Below are positions 1-5,082 of a DNA stretch of 5,082 bases, piece after piece (the stretch's first letter is position 1; the number at the start of each line of letters is the position of its first letter). Under the pieces are notes generated by a model. It had not been told where the DNA came from and did no database searches. It saw only the letters and a list, made by a program, of their open reading frames with translations. The stretch comes from Paracoccaceae bacterium. GTDB lineage: Bacteria; Pseudomonadota; Alphaproteobacteria; Rhodobacterales; Rhodobacteraceae. Location of the stretch: NCBI GenBank assembly GCA_007123625.1, contig SKKS01000440.1, forward strand, positions 1 through 5,082, in the 5' to 3' direction. Position numbers and translations under genes: made by a program.

Positions 1-4
1 TGCG

Positions 5-20
5 CCCACCCACCCACCCC
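5..20 (-). other. G-quadruplex motif (C-tract on + strand)
   Basis: The plus strand has four C-runs separated by single A bases. The minus strand therefore reads GGGGTGGGTGGGTGGG: four G-tracts with one-base T loops, the arrangement known to give the most stable parallel G-quadruplexes. It lies 50-65 bases upstream of the flavoenzyme start, on the template strand of that gene. Its last C-run also forms the left arm of the hairpin at 17-37, so the two structures would compete. Whether it folds or acts in vivo is inference; runs of this kind also occur by chance in GC-rich genomes. Confidence 0.6.
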
Positions 21-37
21 GCACGCCCGGTGCGGGG
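17..37 (+). other. GC-rich hairpin upstream of the flavoenzyme gene
   Basis: CCCCGCAC (17-24) and GTGCGGGG (30-37) form a perfect 8-bp stem around the loop GCCCG. There is no T-tract on either side, so it does not look like a standard intrinsic terminator. It could be a 5' leader structure of the gene starting at 70, or the remnant of a terminator for a gene to the left of the window. No clear -35/-10 pair is visible in the 69 bases available, so the promoter of that gene may lie outside the window. Confidence 0.5.
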
Positions 38-58
38 GCCACACGCGCCCCAACCCCG

Positions 59-64
59 AGGAGG
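59..64 (+). promoter_or_regulatory. Strong Shine-Dalgarno of the flavoenzyme gene
   Basis: A perfect AGGAGG, within a longer GAGGAGGAG run (58-66), sits five bases before the ATG at 70. It fixes the translation start and predicts efficient initiation. Confidence 0.85.
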
Positions 65-69
65 AGTCC

Positions 70-1485
70 ATGCGTGCGCCTTGTGATGCTGCGTTTCTGG
101 AGCGTCTGTCCGCGATGCTGCCACCGGGGCGGCTGCGTGCCGCCGCGCCGGGCGAGCTGGAGGAACCGCGCGGACGCTGGCACGGGCAGGCGGGCGCCGT
201 GGCGGTCCCGCACTGTACCGACGAGGTGGCGACGATCGTGCGGGCCTGTGCGGACGCGCGTGTTGGGATCGTGCCGCTGGGCGGCGGCACGGGGTTGGTC
301 GGCGGCCAGGTGATGCCCGAAGGTGCGCCGCCGCTGGTGCTATCGCTGTCGGCGATGCGGGCGATCAGGTCGGTGCACCCGCGCGAAAACCTGCTGATCG
401 CCGAGGCGGGCGCGATACTGGCCGATGTGCAGGCCGCCGCCGCCACTGAAGGCCGCCTGTTTCCGCTTGCGCTCGCGTCCGAGGGATCGGCTCGGATCGG
501 GGGCCTGCTGGCCACCAACGCGGGCGGGGTGAACGTGCTGCGCTATGGCAATGCGCGCGACCTGTGTCTGGGGCTGGAGGCGGTGCTGCCCGATGGCGCG
601 GTCTGGAACGGGTTGCGGCGGCTGCGCAAGGACAACACCGGCTATGACCTGCGCAACCTGCTGATCGGGTCCGAGGGCACGCTGGGCGTCATCACCGCCG
701 CCTGCCTGCGGCTGTATCCCCGCCCGGTGCGTCGTGGCGCGGCGTTGATGGTGGTGCGGGGTCCGGACGCGGCGCTGGACCTTCTGACGCTGGCACAGGC
801 CAGCATTGGCGAGGGGATTTCGGCGTTCGAGCTGATGTCGGGCATGGGGCTGCGGTTTCTGGCCGAAACCATGCCGCAGGTGCGCCAGCCCTTCGCCGTG
901 CCGCCCGCGTGGATGGTTTTGGTCGATCTGGGGCTTTCGGAGGCGGGACCTGCGCCCGAGGTGATGCTCGAGGATCTGTTTGCCGCAGCGCTGGAGGCCG
1001 GGCTGGTCGAGGATGGCGTGATCGCCCAATCCGAGGGGCAGCGTGCGGAGTTCTGGGCGGTGCGCGAATCGATCCCCGAGGCGAACCGCCTTGTTGGCGC
1101 GGTGACCAGCCATGACGTTTCGGTGCCGCTGGGCGCGGTGGCCGCATTCATCGTGCAAGCCACCGAGGCGCTGGCCCTGATCGACAACTTCCGCATCAAC
1201 TGCTTCGGGCATCTGGGCGACGGGAACCTGCATTTCAATGTGTTCCCGCAATCCGGCCGCGACCGCGCGGCGCATGCGTCCCAGCGCGACGCGGTGTCGC
1301 GCTGCGTGCACGATCTGGTGCATGCGATGGAAGGATCGGTGAGCGCCGAGCACGGGATAGGGCGCCTGAAAGTTGATGATCTGGAGCGCTATGGCGATCC
1401 GGCAAAGCTGGAGGCGATGCGCGCGATCAAGGCGGCGCTGGACCCAGTCGGCATCATGAACCCCGGCGCGGTGCTGCGGGGTTAG
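70..1485 (+). CDS. FAD-binding oxidoreductase, D-2-hydroxyacid dehydrogenase type (GlcD / D-2-hydroxyglutarate dehydrogenase-like)
   Basis: This 471-aa flavoprotein belongs to the vanillyl-alcohol oxidase (PCMH-type FAD) superfamily, which oxidises D-2-hydroxyacids such as D-lactate, glycolate or D-2-hydroxyglutarate to 2-oxoacids. The N-terminal FAD domain shows PLGGGTGLVGG (69-79), the pyrophosphate-binding loop, then TNAGG (149-153), KDNTGYDL (187-194) and IGSEGTLGVIT (199-209). The C-terminal substrate-binding domain has GHLGDGNLHFN (380-390) and SAEHGIG (425-431), where H381, H388 and E427 match the metal ligands known in D-2-hydroxyglutarate dehydrogenases. MNPGAVL (463-469) is the family's usual C-terminus. 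The length is normal for a single-subunit enzyme, with no signal peptide, no membrane segment and no fused iron-sulfur domain; partners, if any, would be electron-transfer flavoprotein or quinone. The start is set by the strong Shine-Dalgarno at 59-64. The gene stands alone and converges on rarA, so context gives no substrate. The family is certain; the substrate is not. Confidence 0.92.
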   Translation: MRAPCDAAFLERLSAMLPPGRLRAAAPGELEEPRGRWHGQAGAVAVPHCTDEVATIVRACADARVGIVPLGGGTGLVGGQVMPEGAPPLVLSLSAMRAIRSVHPRENLLIAEAGAILADVQAAAATEGRLFPLALASEGSARIGGLLATNAGGVNVLRYGNARDLCLGLEAVLPDGAVWNGLRRLRKDNTGYDLRNLLIGSEGTLGVITAACLRLYPRPVRRGAALMVVRGPDAALDLLTLAQASIGEGISAFELMSGMGLRFLAETMPQVRQPFAVPPAWMVLVDLGLSEAGPAPEVMLEDLFAAALEAGLVEDGVIAQSEGQRAEFWAVRESIPEANRLVGAVTSHDVSVPLGAVAAFIVQATEALALIDNFRINCFGHLGDGNLHFNVFPQSGRDRAAHASQRDAVSRCVHDLVHAMEGSVSAEHGIGRLKVDDLERYGDPAKLEAMRAIKAALDPVGIMNPGAVLRG

Positions 1486-1610
1486 TGGCGCGGTGCCTGC
1501 AGAACGTTCCCGTCGCTGGTGGTTGCCGCCCCGATCGGCGGGCCATTGAGTATTTCCGGCAAGATGAAGGGCGACAGTTCTGGAGGCGGATCGGGGCGCG
1601 CGCCCGCCGG
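1486..1610. other. Convergent intergenic gap, no clear terminator
   Basis: Two genes end towards each other across 125 bp. The gap holds a perfect 12-bp palindrome, GGGCGCGCGCCC (1594-1605), and a weak 5-bp stem (1526-1530 with 1537-1541). Neither is followed by a T-tract in either direction. Transcription from both sides may therefore end by a Rho-dependent or diffuse mechanism. No gene with a credible start and ribosome site is visible here. Confidence 0.5.
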
Positions 1611-2921
1611 TCATTCACCCTGCCGCCGGGCGCGCAGCTTGGCGAAGTACTCAAGCCGCTTGGTCAGCTCGCGTTCGAACCCGCGTTCGGGGGGCGCGTA
1701 GAGGACGGGGCGCTTGACGCCATCGGGAAAGTAGTTCTGGCCGGAAAAGCCGTCCTCGGCGTCATGGTCATAGGCATAACCCGTCCCATAGCCCTGATCC
1801 TTCATCAGCTTGGTGGGCGCGTTCAGGATATGCTTGGGCGGCGGGACGGAACCGGTGGATTTCGCCAGTTTCTGCGCGCCTTTCCAGGCGACATAGGCCC
1901 CGTTCGACTTCGGCGCCAGCGCCAGATAGGTGACCGCCTGCGCGAGGGCGAGTTCTCCTTCGGGGCTGCCGAGGCGTTCATAGACCTCCCATGCGTGCAG
2001 GCAGACGCTTTGTGCCTGCGGATCGGCAAGGCCGATGTCCTCGACCGACATGCGGGTGATCCGGCGGGCAAGGAAGCGCGGGTCCTCGCCGCCCGCGATC
2101 ATCCGCGCCAGCCAGTAGAGGGCGGCATCCGGGTCCGAGCCGCGCACCGATTTGTGCAGGGCGGAGATCAGGTTGTAATGTTCCTCGCCGCTCTTGTCGT
2201 ATTTCGCCGCGCGCCGGGCCAGCCGTTTGCCCAGCGCCTCGGTATCGAGCTCAGTGGGTGCGTCCCAGGCCGCGACCTGTTCGACGAGGTTGAGAAGCGC
2301 GCGGCCGTCGCCGTCAGCCATTTCCAGCAAGGCCGCACGCGCAGGGGTGGTCAGGGGCAGCGGGCGGGCAAGCTCGGCTTCGGCGCGTTGGGCCAGGCGT
2401 TCGAGATCGGCAAGCGACAGCCGGTCGAGCACCAGCACCTGCGCGCGGCTGAGCAGGGCGGCATTCAGCTCAAAGCTGGGGTTCTCGGTTGTGGCGCCCA
2501 CCAGCACGATAGTACCATCTTCCATATGCGGCAGGAAGCCGTCCTGCTGCGCCTTGTTGAATCGGTGGATTTCGTCCACGAACAACAACGTGCCGCGCCC
2601 CTGACGGCGGCGCAGCTTCGCTTCGTCGAATATCCGGCGCAGGTCCGGCACGCCGATGAAAATGGCGCTGATCTGAGTGAAGTGCAGGTCGGCCTGATCG
2701 GCAAGCAGGCGCGCGATGGTGGTCTTGCCTACCCCGGGCGGGCCCCACAGTACCAGCGAGCCAAGGCTTCCCGCCGCCAGCATGGCACCCAGAGGGCCGT
2801 CCGGGCCAAGCACCTTGTCCTGGCCGATGACCTCCGCCAGCGCCTGCGGTCGCAGCCGGTCGGCCAGCGGTCGCGGGGCGGTGTCCTTCCCCTTGGCGGC
2901 GGTGTCGAAAAGATCGGTCAT
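1611..2921 (-). CDS. rarA: Replication-associated recombination protein A (RarA/MgsA), AAA+ ATPase
   Basis: RarA is a cytoplasmic clamp-loader-like AAA+ ATPase (MgsA/WRNIP1 family) that acts at stalled replication forks and interacts with SSB. From the chosen ATG it is 436 aa, normal for the family. Visible parts are the N-terminal PLADRLRP and IGQ segment typical of RuvB/clamp-loader relatives, Walker A GPPGVGKT (60-67, K66), and Walker B LLFVDE (112-117) running into IHRFNKAQQD. TTEN (144-147) is sensor 1, and SR (158-159) carries the likely arginine finger. The C-terminal tetramerisation domain follows, with HYNLISALHKSVRGSDP from about 248 and the YGTGYAYDHD motif at about 378-387. An in-frame GTG at 2930 would add MAR, but ATG-TDLFD is preferred because that N-terminus looks like relatives; neither start has a recognisable Shine-Dalgarno. 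It follows degP by 54 bp on the same strand with no terminator, so it is probably co-transcribed and perhaps translationally coupled or poorly initiated. Confidence 0.95.
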   Translation of the reverse strand: MTDLFDTAAKGKDTAPRPLADRLRPQALAEVIGQDKVLGPDGPLGAMLAAGSLGSLVLWGPPGVGKTTIARLLADQADLHFTQISAIFIGVPDLRRIFDEAKLRRRQGRGTLLFVDEIHRFNKAQQDGFLPHMEDGTIVLVGATTENPSFELNAALLSRAQVLVLDRLSLADLERLAQRAEAELARPLPLTTPARAALLEMADGDGRALLNLVEQVAAWDAPTELDTEALGKRLARRAAKYDKSGEEHYNLISALHKSVRGSDPDAALYWLARMIAGGEDPRFLARRITRMSVEDIGLADPQAQSVCLHAWEVYERLGSPEGELALAQAVTYLALAPKSNGAYVAWKGAQKLAKSTGSVPPPKHILNAPTKLMKDQGYGTGYAYDHDAEDGFSGQNYFPDGVKRPVLYAPPERGFERELTKRLEYFAKLRARRQGE

Positions 2922-2944
2922 GCGCGCCACGCTACGCCACTGCC

Positions 2945-2972
2945 GGGGCCGGGGGAAGGGGCCACGCGTGGG
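2945..2972 (+). other. G-run cluster in the degP-rarA gap
   Basis: The plus strand carries GGGG, GGGGG and GGGG separated by two bases each, then GGG after eight bases. This fits a loose G-quadruplex pattern on the template strand of the degP-rarA transcript. The mRNA in this stretch is correspondingly C-rich and offers no Shine-Dalgarno for rarA. It is much less regular than the motif at 5-20 and could simply reflect base composition. Confidence 0.3.
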
Positions 2973-2975
2973 CGC

Positions 2976-4424
2976 TCACACCCGGAACCGCAGCGCGATG
3001 CGGCGACCGTCGCGCAAGACCTCGATCTGCCAGTTGCGCGCGTCGGTCCGGGCGGCGCGTTCCACTTCGGCGCTGTCGGCGACGGGCTGGCCGTTGATCG
3101 CCAGCACGATATCGCCGCGCCGCAACCCGGTGCGCGCGGCGATGCCTTGCAGGTCGGTGACCAGCGCGCCCTGCGCGTCGAATGGCAGGTTCCATTCGGC
3201 AATCACAGCAGGGTTGACGGTTTCAACGCTCAGCCCACGCAGGGCGCTTTCGGCGGTGATGCGGCGCGTATCGCGCGCGGGATGCTCAGGCGGGGCGATC
3301 AGGTCCACCGCCGCCATGTCTGCGGTGCCATCGGCGCGCAGAAAGGCGATTTCAGCCACGCCGCCGATTCCCGTGGCCGCCAGCCGGAACATCATTTCGG
3401 GGGCCGAGTTCACTGCGCCGCCGTCAACCGAAAGCACCACATCGCCCGGACGCAGCCCGGCGCTTGCAAAGGGGCTGTCGGGGTGCATGTCGGTGATGAC
3501 CACGCCTTCGGGCAGCGACATGCCGAAGGCATCGGCAAGGCCCGGGTCCAACGCCTGCGCGCGGATGCCCGCCCAGGGGCGGACAAAGCGGGCGTTGCCT
3601 TCCTGCGCCTGCGCCACCACCTGCGCCACAAGGTTGGAGGGCACGGCAAAGCCGATTCCGAGCGAGCCGCCGGTGCGGGTCAGGATGGCGGTATTGATAC
3701 CCACCATACGGCCCTGCATGTTCACCAGCGCCCCGCCGGAGTTGCCCGGATTGATCGCGGCATCGGTCTGGATGAAATAACCGCGTCCCGATCCCAGCGC
3801 GATCCCGGAGCGGGCCAGCCCCGAGACGATGCCGCTGCTGACCGTCTGCCCGACACCGAAGGGGTTGCCGATGGCGAGGACCAGCTCGCCGACCTCGACC
3901 CGGTCGGAATCCTGCAGCGCGAGTGCGGGCAGATCCTGCGCGCCGTCGAGTTGCAGCACTGCCAGATCGCTTTCGGCGTCGCTGAGGATCGCGCGGGCAG
4001 CGTATTCGCGCCGGTCATTGAGCACTACGCGGATGTCGGTGGCGTCGCCCACAACATGATGATTGGACACCACGATCCCGTCCGGCGTCAGGATCACGCC
4101 CGAGCCAAGGGCATTCTGGACGCGTGGAACCGGGGCGCCCAGCCCGCTGAAGAAATCACCGAACAGATCGCCGAACAACGGATCGCCGGCAAAGGGACTG
4201 CGGTGCTGTTCGACCACGCGGCTGGCATAGATGTTGACCACTGCAGGCGCGGTCTGGCGCACCACCGGGGCAAAGCTGAGCGTGATCTCGGCCTGGTCGG
4301 CGGGGACACGGACCTCGGCTTCGGCGTGCAGGACGGGGGCCGATATCATGCCGACGAGCAGCATGAGCGCCGCGACAAGCCATGTGCAGGTGCGTCTGGC
4401 GCGCCTTTTGCTCTGTTGGAACAT
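2976..4424 (-). CDS. degP: Do/HtrA-family periplasmic serine endoprotease (DegP/DegQ-like)
   Basis: This is an exported HtrA-type protease and chaperone that degrades misfolded envelope proteins. The 482-aa product begins with a signal peptide: basic KRRARR (6-11), a hydrophobic core (about 15-30) and likely cleavage after LHA at 34. The trypsin-like domain follows, with an F- and G-rich LA-loop segment (78-95) and the triad H123 (in SNHHVV), D153 (in SDLAVL) and S229 (in GNSGGAL). PDZ1 spans roughly 283-375 and PDZ2 roughly 395-482, the usual two-PDZ layout of DegP/DegQ/MucD. The open frame extends upstream to 4556, but the added 44 residues lack a signal and would cross the promoter and rpsT terminator. 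GGAGGG at 4434-4429, four bases before the ATG at 4424, decides the start. A heat-shock-like promoter precedes it and rarA follows. Choosing among degP, degQ and mucD is not possible from sequence alone; the protease assignment itself is secure. Confidence 0.95.
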   Translation of the reverse strand: MFQQSKRRARRTCTWLVAALMLLVGMISAPVLHAEAEVRVPADQAEITLSFAPVVRQTAPAVVNIYASRVVEQHRSPFAGDPLFGDLFGDFFSGLGAPVPRVQNALGSGVILTPDGIVVSNHHVVGDATDIRVVLNDRREYAARAILSDAESDLAVLQLDGAQDLPALALQDSDRVEVGELVLAIGNPFGVGQTVSSGIVSGLARSGIALGSGRGYFIQTDAAINPGNSGGALVNMQGRMVGINTAILTRTGGSLGIGFAVPSNLVAQVVAQAQEGNARFVRPWAGIRAQALDPGLADAFGMSLPEGVVITDMHPDSPFASAGLRPGDVVLSVDGGAVNSAPEMMFRLAATGIGGVAEIAFLRADGTADMAAVDLIAPPEHPARDTRRITAESALRGLSVETVNPAVIAEWNLPFDAQGALVTDLQGIAARTGLRRGDIVLAINGQPVADSAEVERAARTDARNWQIEVLRDGRRIALRFRV

Positions 4425-4428
4425 TCTG

Positions 4429-4434
4429 CCCTCC
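4429..4434 (-). promoter_or_regulatory. Shine-Dalgarno that sets the degP start
   Basis: The minus strand reads GGAGGG followed by CAGA and then the ATG at 4424. It selects this ATG over the upstream in-frame ATGs of the longer open frame, and the resulting N-terminus is a textbook signal peptide. Confidence 0.8.
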
Positions 4435-4468
4435 GTGTCCCGGTGCCGCTTTGGGATCATCGGTGCCG

Positions 4469-4500
4469 ATATAGGGGGCAGGTCCGGGCCGTTCCAGAGG
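4469..4500 (-). promoter_or_regulatory. Putative RpoH (sigma-32-like) heat-shock promoter of degP
   Basis: On the minus strand, CCTCTGGAA (4500-4492) resembles the heat-shock -35 CCCCTTGAA, with 7 of 9 bases identical. It is followed after 14 bases by CCCCTATAT (4477-4469), close to the C-rich -10 elements of RpoH promoters (CCCCATNT in E. coli, CCTATNT-like in alphaproteobacteria). The 14-base spacer is within the usual 13-17. Initiation would fall near 4462, giving a leader of about 37 bases before the degP ATG. It lies directly behind the rpsT terminator, as expected for an independent promoter. HtrA proteases are commonly stress-induced. The consensus comparison was made by eye. Confidence 0.6.
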
Positions 4501-4513
4501 GGCGTGCCCATGC

Positions 4514-4539
4514 AAAAGGCCCACCGCAACGGGTGGGCC
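4514..4539 (-). terminator. Intrinsic terminator of rpsT
   Basis: On the minus strand, GGCCCACC and GGTGGGCC form a perfect 8-bp stem with a six-base loop (4526-4531), followed by TTTT (4517-4514). It begins 28 bases after the rpsT stop. The T-run is short, but the stem is almost all G-C. It separates rpsT from the degP promoter. Confidence 0.78.
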
Positions 4540-4567
4540 CTGGGCGCGTTTCGCACGTTTGAACGGA

Positions 4568-4834
4568 TCAGGCGGCCAGTGCCTTTACCCGTGCCGACAG
4601 GCGCGACATCTTGCGCGATGCGGTGTTCTTGTGCAGCACGCCCTTGGTCACACCGCGCATCAGCTCGGGCTGTGCGGCCTGCAGCGCGGCCTTGGCGGCA
4701 TCGGCGCTGCCGGATGCGATGGCCTCTTCCACCTTGCGCAGGAAGGTGCGTATGCGCGAGCGGCGGGCCTTGTTGATTTCCTGGCGGCGCTCATTCTGGC
4801 GGGCGCGTTTCTTGGACTGGGGCGTGTTTGCCAT
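4568..4834 (-). CDS. rpsT: 30S ribosomal protein S20
   Basis: S20 is a small basic primary-binding protein that contacts 16S rRNA in the body of the 30S subunit. The 88-aa product has the family's length and character: it begins MANTPQSKKRARQNERR, continues with a Lys/Arg-rich helix through RSRIRTFLRKVEEAI, and ends with KGVLHKNTASRKMSRLSARVKAL, the conserved C-terminal helical hairpin. The ATG is preceded by AGAGAGAT (4850-4843), a weak Shine-Dalgarno eight bases away, which is unremarkable for an alphaproteobacterial ribosomal gene. The gene is flanked by terminators on both sides, so it appears to be a single-gene transcript, consistent with the stand-alone rpsT of many bacteria. The identification rests on the whole-protein pattern and is firm. 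Confidence 0.97.
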   Translation of the reverse strand: MANTPQSKKRARQNERRQEINKARRSRIRTFLRKVEEAIASGSADAAKAALQAAQPELMRGVTKGVLHKNTASRKMSRLSARVKALAA

Positions 4835-4968
4835 GGGTCTGGATCTCTCTCGGGTCAGTTGCGTTTCGGTTGCACATACGGACCCACGGCACGGCTGTTC
4901 GCCGATTCGATCTCATGCCTTAAGCGGGCCCACGCGCATGTGGTGCGGCGCATACACCAGCCGCGCGG
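4835..4968 (-). promoter_or_regulatory. rpsT upstream region, promoter expected but not pinpointed
   Basis: Because the preceding gene ends in its own terminator, the rpsT promoter should lie in these 134 bases. I see no convincing -35/-10 pair by eye. GTATGTG (4882-4876 on the minus strand) could serve as a degenerate -10 but lacks a good -35. A weak hairpin with a 4-bp stem (4892-4895 with 4901-4904) is the only other structure. No DnaA-box-like TTATNCACA is present. Confidence 0.4.
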
Positions 4969-4998
4969 AAAAGAAAAGGCCCTGCGCGCTGCAGGGCC
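4969..4998 (-). terminator. Intrinsic terminator of the enoyl-CoA hydratase gene
   Basis: On the minus strand, GGCCCTGC and GCAGGGCC form a perfect 8-bp stem around a five-base loop (4990-4986), followed directly by TTTTCTTTT (4977-4969). It starts seven bases after the stop codon at 5006. This is a classic Rho-independent terminator and the clearest one in the window. Confidence 0.9.
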
Positions 4999-5005
4999 AA
5001 GGCAA

Positions 5006-5082
5006 TCAGCGATCCCGGAACTGCGCCTCGCGCTTTTCCAGGAAGGCGGCCATGCCTTCCTTCTGGTCTTCGGTGTTGAACA
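5006..5082 (-). CDS. Enoyl-CoA hydratase/isomerase family protein, C-terminal end only
   Basis: Only the last 24 codons and the TGA lie in the window; the gene continues beyond the right edge. They read FNTEDQKEGMAAFLEKREAQ followed by FRDR. The TEDQKEGMAAFLEKR stretch is the characteristic C-terminal helix of crotonase-family enoyl-CoA hydratases, which hydrate 2-enoyl-CoA in fatty-acid beta-oxidation and related pathways. An intrinsic terminator follows within eight bases. The catalytic region is not in the window, so the precise substrate and the integrity of the gene cannot be judged. Confidence 0.82.
   Translation of the reverse strand, partial: FNTEDQKEGMAAFLEKREAQFRDR

Noticed and set aside
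340..1614. A 424-codon open frame on the minus strand opposite the flavoenzyme gene
   Set aside because: It is antisense to conserved FAD-binding and metal-ligand motifs. The product is Arg-, His- and Gln-rich without any known domain, as expected for a shadow frame. Its ATG overlapping the rarA stop (ATGA) looks like coupling but is not supported otherwise.
1519..1701. A 60-codon plus-strand frame in the convergent gap
   Set aside because: It runs into the antisense of rarA, its composition is Ser/Gly/Arg-rich shadow-like, and no ribosome-binding site precedes it.
4425..4556. Upstream extension of degP to the first ATG at 4556
   Set aside because: The 44 extra residues would displace the signal peptide from the N-terminus and cover the rpsT terminator and degP promoter. 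The ATG at 4424 has a good Shine-Dalgarno.
1485..4562. A 1025-codon open frame on the plus strand
   Set aside because: It lies wholly antisense to rarA and degP, both unmistakable by catalytic motifs. It has no credible Shine-Dalgarno, begins at the last base of the flavoenzyme gene, and shows no recognisable domain. It stays open because both real genes are in the same frame and GC-rich codons rarely create stops on the opposite strand.
4231..4776. A 181-codon plus-strand frame across the degP-rpsT junction
   Set aside because: It is antisense to two firm genes and to a terminator and promoter, with Arg/Cys-rich composition and no domain.
4835..5005. Possible replication origin or DnaA-box cluster near rpsT
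   Set aside because: I looked for TTATNCACA-like boxes and AT-rich stretches on both strands and found none.

Overview
The window looks like ordinary chromosomal DNA from a high-GC alphaproteobacterium, most likely of the Rhodobacterales. The reasons are strongly GC-biased third codon positions, the character of the RarA, S20 and HtrA proteins, and an enoyl-CoA hydratase gene directly upstream of rpsT, an order I remember from that group but could not check here. The window holds four complete genes and the 3' end of a fifth. There are no tRNA or rRNA genes, CRISPR arrays, insertion sequences or phage genes.

Layout from left to right: positions 1-69 are a short leader with a C-tract (a G-quadruplex motif on the minus strand), a GC-rich hairpin and a strong Shine-Dalgarno. 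Positions 70-1485 (+) encode a flavin-dependent D-2-hydroxyacid dehydrogenase-type oxidoreductase. A 125-bp gap separates it from a convergent minus-strand block. Read in the direction of transcription (right to left), that block starts with the 3' end of an enoyl-CoA hydratase gene (5082-5006) and its terminator (4998-4969). It continues with rpsT (4834-4568) and its terminator (4539-4514), then the periplasmic protease gene degP/htrA (4424-2976), and ends with the replication-repair ATPase gene rarA (2921-1611).

Transcription logic: each of the first two minus-strand genes ends in its own intrinsic terminator. The degP gene has its own promoter-like sequence, whose -35 and -10 resemble heat-shock sigma factor (RpoH/sigma-32) elements, about 45-75 bases upstream of its start. 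No terminator separates degP from rarA (54 bp apart), so they probably form a two-gene operon pairing envelope protein quality control with stalled-fork rescue. The flavoenzyme is transcribed independently and has no evident functional link to the others.

I found no undescribed multi-gene system. The items most worth checking are the putative heat-shock promoter of degP, the very regular G-quadruplex motif overlapping a hairpin ahead of the flavoenzyme gene, and the absence of dnaA immediately downstream of rpsT. Very long open frames antisense to the real genes, including one of 1025 codons, are judged to be by-products of GC-rich coding.
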